Below, one piece after another: positions 24,131-31,222 of a DNA stretch of 34,935 nt. The stretch's first letter is position 1, and each line of letters opens with the position of its first letter. The stretch lies in assembly GCA_900547765.1 (NCBI GenBank), contig URIA01000022.1:1-34935 (forward strand), in the 5' to 3' direction. The notes under the pieces were generated by a model that had not been told where the DNA came from, ran no database searches, and worked only from the letters and a program-made list of their open reading frames with translations. The translations under genes and the position numbers were made by a program. The stretch is from an uncultured Collinsella sp. GTDB taxonomy: Bacteria > Actinomycetota > Coriobacteriia > Coriobacteriales > Coriobacteriaceae.

Positions 24131-24186
24131 CAGCGCTTTTGTGCTCGCGGTCTTGCTGCGTGCCGCAAAAGCGCTGTTTTGTTTTT
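24131..24186 (+). terminator. Terminator after tRNA-Sec
   Basis: CAGCGCTTTTG (24131-24141) pairs with CAAAAGCGCTG (24166-24176) over 11 bases, followed by TTTTGTTTTT. The 24-base loop may fold further. It separates selC from mobA. Confidence 0.8.
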
Positions 24187-24276
24187 GCAGGAGCTTTTCG
24201 TGGCGCCGCTATTTCGGCGGCGGTATTTAGCTTCGTGCACCGGGTTTTGAGCATACCGATGGGGGTGGTTTGCCGT

Positions 24277-24909
24277 ATGACTACCGTAAGACGGGCCGAT
24301 CTTTCTTGTGTCGTCCAGGCGGGCGGGTTGTCGTCGCGCATGGGCTGCGATAAGGCGCGCATGGCGTTTTGCGGCGAGCCGCTCATCGAGCGCGTGCTGG
24401 GTCGGCTGGCGCCAGTTGCCGGCGAGTTGGTCGTGACGACGTCGCGCCCTTGCGAGCTTGCCTACCTTGAGGAGCTTATGTTTGATGGCCTGCGCCCCCG
24501 CGTGGTAATGGACGTCGACGGTCCCGCCGGTGCCATGCGCGGCATCGCGAGCTCGTTGGCCGCGGCTCGATTGCCGCTCGTGGCGATCGTCGCCTGCGAT
24601 ATGCCGTTTGTCTCGCCGGAACTCATCGGCGCGCTTGCCGATCGTGCTGAGGCCGAGGCGCTCGACGTGTGCGTGCCGCGCGAGGAGCGGGGGATTGAGC
24701 CGCTTTGCGCCGTCTGGCGCCGTGACGCGTGTGCGCCGGTCGCCCATGAGCTGCTCGCCTGCGACCGCCAGCGCATTCGCTGCCTGATCAATCGAGTTCA
24801 GGCTGGTTATATGGATGAGCCGCAGATCGTTAAGGCCGCGGGCTCGACGCTCTGCTTCGAGAACGTCAATACGCCCGAGGAGTTTGCGGCGGCCGAGTTA
24901 CTCGCCTAG
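24277..24909 (+). CDS. mobA: Molybdenum cofactor guanylyltransferase MobA
   Basis: 210 residues. The nucleotidyltransferase motif VVQAGGLSSRMGCDKA (residues 12-27) is the MobA form of the LxAGGxSxRMGxDK signature, and ACDMPFVSPELI contains the Mg-binding CDMP segment. It transfers GMP to molybdopterin to form the MGD cofactor used by FdhF and the orphan oxidoreductase in this window. The frame is open far upstream, through tRNA-Sec, but only the part from about 24259 looks protein-like. I chose the ATG at 24277, nine bases after GGGGGTGG; an ATG at 24259 is a less likely alternative. A DUF3343 gene follows after 15 bases. Confidence 0.88.
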   Translation: MTTVRRADLSCVVQAGGLSSRMGCDKARMAFCGEPLIERVLGRLAPVAGELVVTTSRPCELAYLEELMFDGLRPRVVMDVDGPAGAMRGIASSLAAARLPLVAIVACDMPFVSPELIGALADRAEAEALDVCVPREERGIEPLCAVWRRDACAPVAHELLACDRQRIRCLINRVQAGYMDEPQIVKAAGSTLCFENVNTPEEFAAAELLA

Positions 24910-24924
24910 ACGATTGGAGTTGCC

Positions 24925-25320
24925 ATGTCTCACGATATTTGCCCCGACACGGGAGAGCCTTGCACTTGCGATAGTTCCGAGCCCTGTACCTGCGGCTGCG
25001 GTGGCTGTGGACATACTGCGGAAGAGGAAGCGGCCGCCGCGGCGTATCGTGAGGCACACCGCGAAGGCCCGTCCGGCGATGCCCTCGACCACGAGCGCAA
25101 GATCATCGTGTCGTTCGACAGCACTTTCGATGTGATGGAATGCGAGCAGCTGTGCCTTGCCGCCGGTGTGCCTGGGCGCATCATGCCATTGCCGGGCTCC
25201 ATTACTGCCGGCTGTGGGCTTTGCTGGGCCATGCCGTTCTCCGGCGATGCCCTCGCCGCCTTCCGCGCTGCCACCGAAGGCCGCATAACCCCCGCCGACT
25301 ACCATCAGCTCGTCCTCTAA
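24925..25320 (+). CDS. DUF3343 protein with cysteine-rich N-terminus (putative Se/S carrier)
   Basis: 131 residues. The C-terminal part (about 58-131) fits the small DUF3343 fold: KIIVSFDSTFDVMECEQLCLAAG, then LPGSITAGCGLCWAMP with the conserved cysteines. The family is annotated as a putative selenium/sulfur carrier and often lies near selenium genes. The first 30 residues are unusual: seven cysteines (6, 13, 15, 21, 23, 25, 28) plus His30 in Gly/Thr/Pro-rich sequence, reminiscent of a metal-binding or metallothionein-like segment, then an Ala/Glu-rich linker. It lies 15 bases after mobA and close to selA, selB and selC. A role in handling selenium or metal for the nearby Mo/Se enzymes is an inference. 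Confidence 0.75.
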   Translation: MSHDICPDTGEPCTCDSSEPCTCGCGGCGHTAEEEAAAAAYREAHREGPSGDALDHERKIIVSFDSTFDVMECEQLCLAAGVPGRIMPLPGSITAGCGLCWAMPFSGDALAAFRAATEGRITPADYHQLVL

Positions 25321-25328
25321 CCACCAAC

Positions 25329-25363
25329 ACCACCACATTGGGGACAGGCACCTTTGTGGTGGT
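25329..25363. repeat. Hairpin with a REP-like sequence
   Basis: ACCACCACA (25329-25337) pairs perfectly with TGTGGTGGT (25355-25363) around a 17-base loop containing GGGGACAGGCACC. There is no T-run. The loop resembles a short sequence I recall as dispersed between genes in various bacteria, but I cannot confirm that here. The rest of 25321-25576 should hold the gdhA promoter; I could not place it with confidence. Confidence 0.55.
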
Positions 25364-25576
25364 TTGGAACACGTGGACGAAACAGGTTTGAAACACAGGT
25401 TTTGCACGTCAGGCACTCAAAAACGCTTCTACCTGCATCGTAATCAAAACGAAACATCTGCCCGTCGGCTTATGCGAAACTTTGCCGCAACAGTGCGATA
25501 TTATCCATACACGATAAAGCTCGCGGCGCATGGGGTGCCGCGACCGACATTTTTCTTTCCATCAATTGGAGGAAGC

Positions 25577-26932
25577 ATGAGCTACACGCAGAAAGTTCTC
25601 GAAGAGCTCAAGGCCCGCTATCCCGAGCAGCCTGAGTTCATCCAGGCCGCGACCGAGATTCTCGGCACCATCCAGCCGGCGCTCGACGCCCACCCCGAGT
25701 ACGAGGAGGCCGCCCTGCTGGAGCGCCTCGTCGAGCCCGAGCGCATCGTCATGTTCCGTGTTCCCTGGGTCGACGACCAGGGCAAGGTTCAGGTCAATCG
25801 CGGTTACCGTGTCGAGTTCAACTCTGCCATTGGACCCTACAAGGGCGGCTTGCGCTTTAACCCGACGGTCACCCTGGGTATGCTCAAGTTCCTGGGTCTG
25901 GAGCAGATCCTCAAGAACAGCCTGACCACCCTTCCCATGGGCGGCGGCAAGGGCGGCTCCGACTTTGACCCCAAGGGCAAGTCCAACAACGAGATCATGC
26001 ACTTCTGCCAGTCCTTCATGACCGAGCTCTATCGCCACATTGGCCCCAACACCGACGTTCCCGCCGGCGACCTGGGTGTTGGCGGCCGCGAGGTTGCCTA
26101 CCTGTTCGGTCAGTACAAGCGCCTGACCAACGAGTGGACCGGCGTCCTTACCGGCAAGGGCCTTTCCTTTGGCGGCTCGCTCGCCCGTACCGAGGCCACC
26201 GGCTACGGCCTGGCCTACTTTGTGGACGAGTACCTCAAGAGCCGCGGCGACTCCTTCGAGGGCAAGAACGTCGTCGTTCATGGCTCCGGCAACGTCGCTA
26301 TCTACGCCGTCCAGAAGGTCTCCCAGCTCGGCGGCAAGGTGCTGGCCTGCTCCGATACTCACGGCTGGGTCGAGGATCCCGACGGCATCGACTACACTGT
26401 GCTCGAGCACGTCTACAACAAGAAGCGCTCCGGCCACGACAAGGGCGTTACGCTCGCTATGTACGTTGACGAGAAGCCCAACGCCGTGTGGCACGAGGGC
26501 GACGGCCGTGGCGTTTGGCAGCTGCCCTGCGACATCGCGCTGCCCTGCGCTCGCGAGAACACGCTGCTGCTCGAGGACGCCCAGGCGCTCGTTGCCAACG
26601 GCTGCAAGGTGGTCGGCGAGGGCGCGAACATGCCCACGACCATCGAGGCCACGACCTACTTCCAGGAGAACGGCGTCGCCTTTATGCCCGGTAAGGCTGC
26701 CAACGCCGGCGGCGTGCTCGTGTCCGGCCTGGAGATGAGCCAGAATGCCGAGCACCTGTCCTGGACCTTCGAGGAGGTCGACGGCAAGCTCGAGCAACTC
26801 ATGCGCGGCATGTTCCACAACGTGGACGACACCGCCAAGGAGTACGGCCAGGAGGGCAACTTTGTCATGGGCGCCAACATCGCCGGCTTCCTGAAGGTCG
26901 CCGACGCCATGCTCGCCCAGGGCGTCTGCTAA
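25577..26932 (+). CDS. gdhA: Glutamate dehydrogenase, probably NADP-specific
   Basis: 451 residues, the usual length of the hexameric bacterial enzyme (E. coli 447). It interconverts 2-oxoglutarate plus ammonium and glutamate. The substrate region PMGGGKGGSDFDPKGKS carries the catalytic Lys residues, and VPAGDLGVGGREV the catalytic Asp. The Rossmann motif is HGSGNVAIYA, followed by ACSDTHG, similar to NADP-type enzymes. The ATG at 25577 follows GGAGGAAGC; the reading frame is open for another 71 codons upstream but that part is not protein-like. It stands alone, with its own terminator, and has no clear link to the selenium genes. Confidence 0.93.
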   Translation: MSYTQKVLEELKARYPEQPEFIQAATEILGTIQPALDAHPEYEEAALLERLVEPERIVMFRVPWVDDQGKVQVNRGYRVEFNSAIGPYKGGLRFNPTVTLGMLKFLGLEQILKNSLTTLPMGGGKGGSDFDPKGKSNNEIMHFCQSFMTELYRHIGPNTDVPAGDLGVGGREVAYLFGQYKRLTNEWTGVLTGKGLSFGGSLARTEATGYGLAYFVDEYLKSRGDSFEGKNVVVHGSGNVAIYAVQKVSQLGGKVLACSDTHGWVEDPDGIDYTVLEHVYNKKRSGHDKGVTLAMYVDEKPNAVWHEGDGRGVWQLPCDIALPCARENTLLLEDAQALVANGCKVVGEGANMPTTIEATTYFQENGVAFMPGKAANAGGVLVSGLEMSQNAEHLSWTFEEVDGKLEQLMRGMFHNVDDTAKEYGQEGNFVMGANIAGFLKVADAMLAQGVC

Positions 26933-26959
26933 TTCTTCGCTCGACATAGCATGTGATGA

Positions 26960-26990
26960 GGCTCCCAGCTATCTGGCTGGGAGCCTTTTC
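26960..26990 (+). terminator. Rho-independent terminator after gdhA
   Basis: GGCTCCCAGC (26960-26969) pairs perfectly with GCTGGGAGCC (26976-26985) around a six-base loop, followed by TTTTCT. Confidence 0.92.
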
Positions 26991-27007
26991 TATCCCGGAG
27001 GACTCCT

Positions 27008-27082
27008 CATAACTTGCGGTGAAATACGGACTGTTTAGCGTCCCAGAACGGCTAATCAGTCCGTATTTCACCGCAAGTTATG
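27008..27082. repeat. Long palindromic repeat, copy 4 (divergent arms)
   Basis: Arms 27008-27038 and 27052-27082 pair over 31 positions with a single T·T mismatch around a 13-base loop. The core TTGCGGTGAAATA is the same as in copies 1-3, but the flanks are AACTT and CGGACTG where the others have AAGTT and GTTCCTG. All five changed positions are matched on the other arm. It lies 22 bases beyond the gdhA terminator and about 80 bases before the next gene, so it is not needed to end gdhA. Confidence 0.93.
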
Positions 27083-27161
27083 GATGGGTGGGTGGATTTT
27101 GTCCTAAAACGGTGTGCGGCCCCTCGTTTGGTACACTTAAAAGTACTGGACAAGTGGAGAG

Positions 27162-28076
27162 ATGGGGGAGAACGTGCTCAAGTTCGGTACCTACGTCCGT
27201 GTTGGAAACGCGGCCGAAGCCTATGAGCTCTTGCAGAAAAACCGCAACAACAAGATTGTGGGCGGCGGCATCTGGATGCGCCTGGGTTCGCGTCGCGTGG
27301 CGACGGCGATTGACCTTTCGGCCTGCGGACTCGATCAGATCGAGGAGACCGAGACCGAGTTTCGCATCGGTGCCATGTGTACCCTGCGCCAGCTCGAGCG
27401 CCATGCCGAGCTTAACGCGCTTGTCAACAATGTCTTTGAGTTCGCCGTCCACGACATCGTGGGCGTGCAGCTGCGCAACACCGCCACGGTGGGCGGCAGC
27501 ATCTACGGTCGCTTTGGCTTCTCGGACGTGCTCTCCGCCTTCCTTGCGCTCGATTCCTATGTTGAGCTGACGGGCGCCGGCCGCGTGCCGCTCGCCGAGT
27601 TCGTGGACATGGGCTACGTGCGCGACGTGATCGAGCGCGTCGTGGTCGTCAAGCACGATTACCGCGCAAGCTACGAAGCCGTGCGCAAGGCCGCGACCGA
27701 CTTTCCCTCGCTGAACGTCACCGCCGCCTGGTGGGACGGCTCCTGGCACGTCACCGTGGGTGCCCGCCCGCTGCGCGCGACCCTGCTGCAGGGCGAGGCA
27801 TGCGGCCTGGTGAACGAGCAACCTTCCGAGGACGAGCTGCGCGCCCTGGCCGCGTCCGTACGCGCGCTGAGCTATGGCACCAACCTGTGGGGCTCGGCTG
27901 ACTACCGCCGCCGCATCTCGGCCCCGCTGGCGATTCAGGCTGTGCGTCGCGCCGCCGGCATCGAGCTTTCGGCCGCGCTTGCCCGCGAGCTCGAGACCGT
28001 GCAGATCCCTAAGTTCGCCACGGACGAGTATTCCTGCCGCCGCGTGCCCGGCGTCGATTCTAGTGAGGTGCGCTAA
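27162..28076 (+). CDS. FAD-binding subunit of a molybdenum hydroxylase (YgfM/XdhB/CoxM-like)
   Basis: 304 residues. It shows the FAD-binding fold of the xanthine dehydrogenase/CO dehydrogenase medium subunit: NKIVGGGIWMRLG near residues 29-41, and the flavin loop NTATVGGSIYGRFGFSD near 107-123, where the usual GGN is GGS. It takes electrons from the 2Fe-2S centres of its partner, encoded immediately downstream with a one-base overlap (TAATG). An ATG at 27162 is listed, but a GTG at 27174 (MLKFGTYVRVGN start, with GGGGGAG before it) fits the family N-terminus better and may be the true start. The arrangement FAD gene, then a fused FeS/Mo gene, equals that of E. coli ygfM-xdhD. Confidence 0.8.
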   Translation: MGENVLKFGTYVRVGNAAEAYELLQKNRNNKIVGGGIWMRLGSRRVATAIDLSACGLDQIEETETEFRIGAMCTLRQLERHAELNALVNNVFEFAVHDIVGVQLRNTATVGGSIYGRFGFSDVLSAFLALDSYVELTGAGRVPLAEFVDMGYVRDVIERVVVVKHDYRASYEAVRKAATDFPSLNVTAAWWDGSWHVTVGARPLRATLLQGEACGLVNEQPSEDELRALAASVRALSYGTNLWGSADYRRRISAPLAIQAVRRAAGIELSAALARELETVQIPKFATDEYSCRRVPGVDSSEVR

Positions 28077-30907
28077 TGGCTGCCAAACTCATCGATCTTT
28101 CCTTTACGCTCAACGGCCGCAAGGTCAAGGTTCAGATTGCCCCCGACACCATGCTCTTTGCGCTGCTGCGCGAGCAGGGTTGCGCGTCGGTGCGCTGTGC
28201 CTGCGAAACCACCAACTGCGGCCTGTGCACGGTGTGGCTCGACGGCGACCCGGTGCTGAGCTGCTCGGTTCCCGCCGCCCGTGTTGAGGGACACACCATC
28301 ACCACGCTTGAGGGCCTTAAGGTCGAGTCCGAGGCACTGGCCCGCGCAATGGCTGCCGAAGGTGCCGAGCAGTGCGGTTTTTGCGCCCCCGGCCTCATCA
28401 TGAACGTGCTGGCGCTCGCCCGCGCCGCCAAAGAGGACCCGAGCCTCGTCGCCACGCGCGAGGAGCTCTCGCGCCAGCTCGCCGGCAACCTCTGCCGTTG
28501 CAGCGGCTACGAGAGCCAGCTGCGCGCCATCGTTCGTTTCCTCAACGAGTCTGGCGTACAGGTGGGCTTTGAGTTGCCCGAGCTGCCGGTCAACGACACC
28601 AGCTGCGACGGCGTCACCTACAAGCAGATCACCCACAAGCAGCCCAAGAAGGATTCGAAGGCCCTGCTCGAGGGCCGTCCCGTCTACACGGGCGATATGG
28701 TGCCCGCCGGCGCGCTCATCGTTAAACTCAAGCGCAGCCCCTATGCCCGTGCCAAGATTCGCTCCATCGACACCTCGCGCGCCGTTAAGGTGCCCGGCGT
28801 CGTGGGCGTCTACACCTACGAGGACGTGCCCAAACGCCGCTTTACCATCGCCGGCCAGAGCTATCCGCAGCCGAGTCCCTACGATCGCCTGATTCTCGAG
28901 AACCTCGTGCGCTATCAAAACGAGGAGGTGGCGATTGTCGCCGCCGAGACCGAGGAGGCCGCCGATAAGGCGCTCAAGCTCATCAAAGTCGACTACGAGG
29001 TGCTCGAGCCGCTGCTCGACTTTACCCAGGCGCTCGATAACGACATCGTGGTCCACCCCGAGGGCGACGTGACCTTTATGTTCCCGCAGGGCGGTGATGT
29101 CCCGCGTAACCTGGTGTGCAGCGGTACGAGCGACTTTGGCGACTTGGACGAGGCCTTCGCCCAGAGCGACATCGTCTTTGAGCGCACTTACACCAGCCAA
29201 GCCACGCAGACCGCACCCATGGAGACCTTCCGTGCCTTCGCGACGACCGACGCGTTCGGCCGTATTTCGGTGACCACCTCTACGCAGGTGCCCTTCCACG
29301 TGCGTCGCATGGTCGCGCAGTCGCTCGACATTCCGCAGTCGCAGGTACAGGTTATTAAGCCGCGCATCGGTGGTGGCTTTGGCTCCAAGCAGACGGGCTG
29401 CTGCGAGATCTTCGTGGCGTTCGTGACGCAGCAGACCGGCCGTCCGAGCTACTGCTGCTACACCCGCGAGGAGACCATAACCGCGGGCAACTCGCGTCAC
29501 CAGATGCAGATGACCGTTAAGCTGGGCGCCATGAACGACGGCACCATCACGGCCATCGATCTGCATACGCTGTCCAACGCCGGAGCGTATGGCGAGCACG
29601 CTACCACGACGATTGGCCTTTCGGGCCACAAGAGCCTGCCCATCTACAACCACGTGAAGGCGAGCCGCTTTAGCTGGGACGCCGTCTACACCAATACCAA
29701 CCGTGGCGGCGCGTATCGTGGCTACGGTGCCACCCAGGGCCAGTTTGCCGTGGAGAGCGCCGTCAACGAGCTCGCCGACATGCTGCACATGGACCCCGCC
29801 GACCTGCGCCTTAAGAACATCGTGCGCGAGGGCGAGATCATGCCGCAGTACTACAACGAGAAGCTCAACGCCTGCGCGCTCGACCGCTGCCTGCTGCGCG
29901 CGATGGACATGATCGGTTGGCGCGACAAGCCGCTAGCCGTCGACCTGGGCGACCGTGTGCGTGCTCTGGGCTGTGCGCTCACCATGCAGGGCTCGGGCAT
30001 CTCCAACGTGGATATCGCCGGCATCGACATGCGCTTGGAAGAGGACGGCTTCATTACCATCGGCACCGGCGCCACCGATAACGGCATGGGCGTCGACACG
30101 ATCCTGGCGCAGATTGCCGCCGAGGAGCTGGGCGTGGAGAGCTCGCTTATCGTGGTGCGCGGCGTGGACACCGATGTCTCGCCTTTCGACGCCGGCTCGT
30201 ACGCGAGCTCGGGCACGTACGTGACGGGCCTTGCCGCCAAGAACGCCGCGACCGAGCTGCGCGAGAAGATTTGCGCCAAGGCCGCCCAGATGTGGGACGT
30301 GGACGCCGCCGATGTGGTCTTTGATGGTCAGTACGTGCGCCTGTCCGACGAGCGTGCCGCGCGCGAGCAGAACCGCTACCTCACGCTGCGCGACTTTGCC
30401 AACCTGTGCGTCAAGAACATCGCGGGCGGCGACGCGCTCACCTCGCACGCCTCTGCCTGCCTGCCCGTCTCGCCTCCGCCGTTTATGGCCGGCATTGCCG
30501 AGGTCGAGGTCGACAAGGCCACCGGCAAGGTGACCGTGGTGGATTACGCCGCTGCCGTTGACTGCGGCACCGTTATCAACGAGGCGCTCGCGCGCGTCCA
30601 GGCCGAGGGCGGCATTGCCCAGGGTATCGGCCACGCGCTCTACGAGATCGTCGAGCACGATGAGCGCGGCCGCCTGCGCACCGGCAACTTTATGAGCTAC
30701 AAGCTGCCCACGCGCCTGGATATCGGCAGCATTCGCGTGGCCTTTGAGCCGAGCTACGAGCCGACGGGTCCGTTTGGTGCCAAGTCGATCGGCGAGGTCG
30801 TCATCAACACGCCGCTCGCCGCCGTTGCCTCGGCCGTGGCACACGCCACCGGACATCAGGTTCGCTCGCTGCCGATCACGCCCGAGAAGGCCCTGCTGGG
30901 GGAGTAG
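28076..30907 (+). CDS. Molybdenum hydroxylase, fused 2Fe-2S and Mo-binding subunit (XdhD-like)
   Basis: 943 residues (E. coli XdhD 956). Residues 1-165 form the two 2Fe-2S domains: Cys43/48/51/63 (plant type) and Cys100/103/140/142. The Mo domain follows from about 190, with GQSYPQPSPYDR, TSTQVPFHVRRMVAQ and KPRIGGGFGSKQ segments. The last two and the overall spacing resemble E. coli XdhD and the proposed selenium-dependent molybdenum hydroxylases. The catalytic Glu is Glu907 in GAKSIGE. It should hydroxylate a purine, aldehyde or other heterocycle with water and pass electrons to the FAD subunit; the substrate is not readable from sequence. Use of a labile Se ligand is an inference. No xdhC-like insertion factor is seen here. 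Confidence 0.85.
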   Translation: MAAKLIDLSFTLNGRKVKVQIAPDTMLFALLREQGCASVRCACETTNCGLCTVWLDGDPVLSCSVPAARVEGHTITTLEGLKVESEALARAMAAEGAEQCGFCAPGLIMNVLALARAAKEDPSLVATREELSRQLAGNLCRCSGYESQLRAIVRFLNESGVQVGFELPELPVNDTSCDGVTYKQITHKQPKKDSKALLEGRPVYTGDMVPAGALIVKLKRSPYARAKIRSIDTSRAVKVPGVVGVYTYEDVPKRRFTIAGQSYPQPSPYDRLILENLVRYQNEEVAIVAAETEEAADKALKLIKVDYEVLEPLLDFTQALDNDIVVHPEGDVTFMFPQGGDVPRNLVCSGTSDFGDLDEAFAQSDIVFERTYTSQATQTAPMETFRAFATTDAFGRISVTTSTQVPFHVRRMVAQSLDIPQSQVQVIKPRIGGGFGSKQTGCCEIFVAFVTQQTGRPSYCCYTREETITAGNSRHQMQMTVKLGAMNDGTITAIDLHTLSNAGAYGEHATTTIGLSGHKSLPIYNHVKASRFSWDAVYTNTNRGGAYRGYGATQGQFAVESAVNELADMLHMDPADLRLKNIVREGEIMPQYYNEKLNACALDRCLLRAMDMIGWRDKPLAVDLGDRVRALGCALTMQGSGISNVDIAGIDMRLEEDGFITIGTGATDNGMGVDTILAQIAAEELGVESSLIVVRGVDTDVSPFDAGSYASSGTYVTGLAAKNAATELREKICAKAAQMWDVDAADVVFDGQYVRLSDERAAREQNRYLTLRDFANLCVKNIAGGDALTSHASACLPVSPPPFMAGIAEVEVDKATGKVTVVDYAAAVDCGTVINEALARVQAEGGIAQGIGHALYEIVEHDERGRLRTGNFMSYKLPTRLDIGSIRVAFEPSYEPTGPFGAKSIGEVVINTPLAAVASAVAHATGHQVRSLPITPEKALLGE

Positions 30908-30931
30908 TGGATCAGCGAGCAAGTCGTAATT

Positions 30932-30961
30932 GGCGGGGCGGGGTAACTCGCCCCGCCTTTT
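30932..30961 (+). terminator. Rho-independent terminator after the molybdenum hydroxylase
   Basis: GGCGGGGCG (30932-30940) pairs perfectly with CGCCCCGCC (30949-30957) around an eight-base loop, followed by TTTT. Confidence 0.9.
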
Positions 30962-31019
30962 GTACTCGTGGTGAGGTCGTGAGCCTGTAAAAGGTGTGCG
31001 TGCGCTTGCCGTTCGTATC

Positions 31020-31028
31020 TGCTATCAT
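31020..31028 (+). promoter_or_regulatory. Candidate extended -10 promoter of tRNA-Leu
   Basis: TGCTATCAT matches an extended -10 box (TGn plus TATCAT) 19 bases before the tRNA 5' end. A TTGCCG at 31006 is too close for a normal -35. Inferred from position and sequence. Confidence 0.4.
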
Positions 31029-31047
31029 TCCTAGTCTGTGCGCTCAT

Positions 31048-31131
31048 GCGGGCGTGGCGGAATTGGTAGACGCGCCAGATTTAGGTTCTGGTGGGATTCC
31101 CGTGAAGGTTCGAGTCCTTTCGCCCGCACCA
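31048..31131 (+). tRNA. tRNA-Leu (anticodon UAG)
   Basis: 84 bases including the encoded CCA. The acceptor stem GCGGGCG/CGCCCGC is perfect. The anticodon stem CCAGA/TCTGG encloses TTTAGGT with TAG at 34-36, reading CUA and related leucine codons. It has the extended variable arm of class II tRNAs and a GGTTCGAGTCC T arm. It lies about 90 bases before trigger factor. Confidence 0.95.
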
Positions 31132-31222
31132 ACGCACCTGCGTCGGCTCCCGCCGTCGCGACTCTTTGTTGCATAAAGGTACCAGCACCTCAGATAAGCT
31201 GGGCAGTATGAGGAGGAACGTG

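Noticed and set aside
23617..24276. A 220-codon N-terminal extension of mobA
   Set aside because: The open frame passes through the end of selB in another frame, palindrome copy 3 and the tRNA-Sec gene, and does not look like protein. MobA similarity begins near the ATG at 24277.
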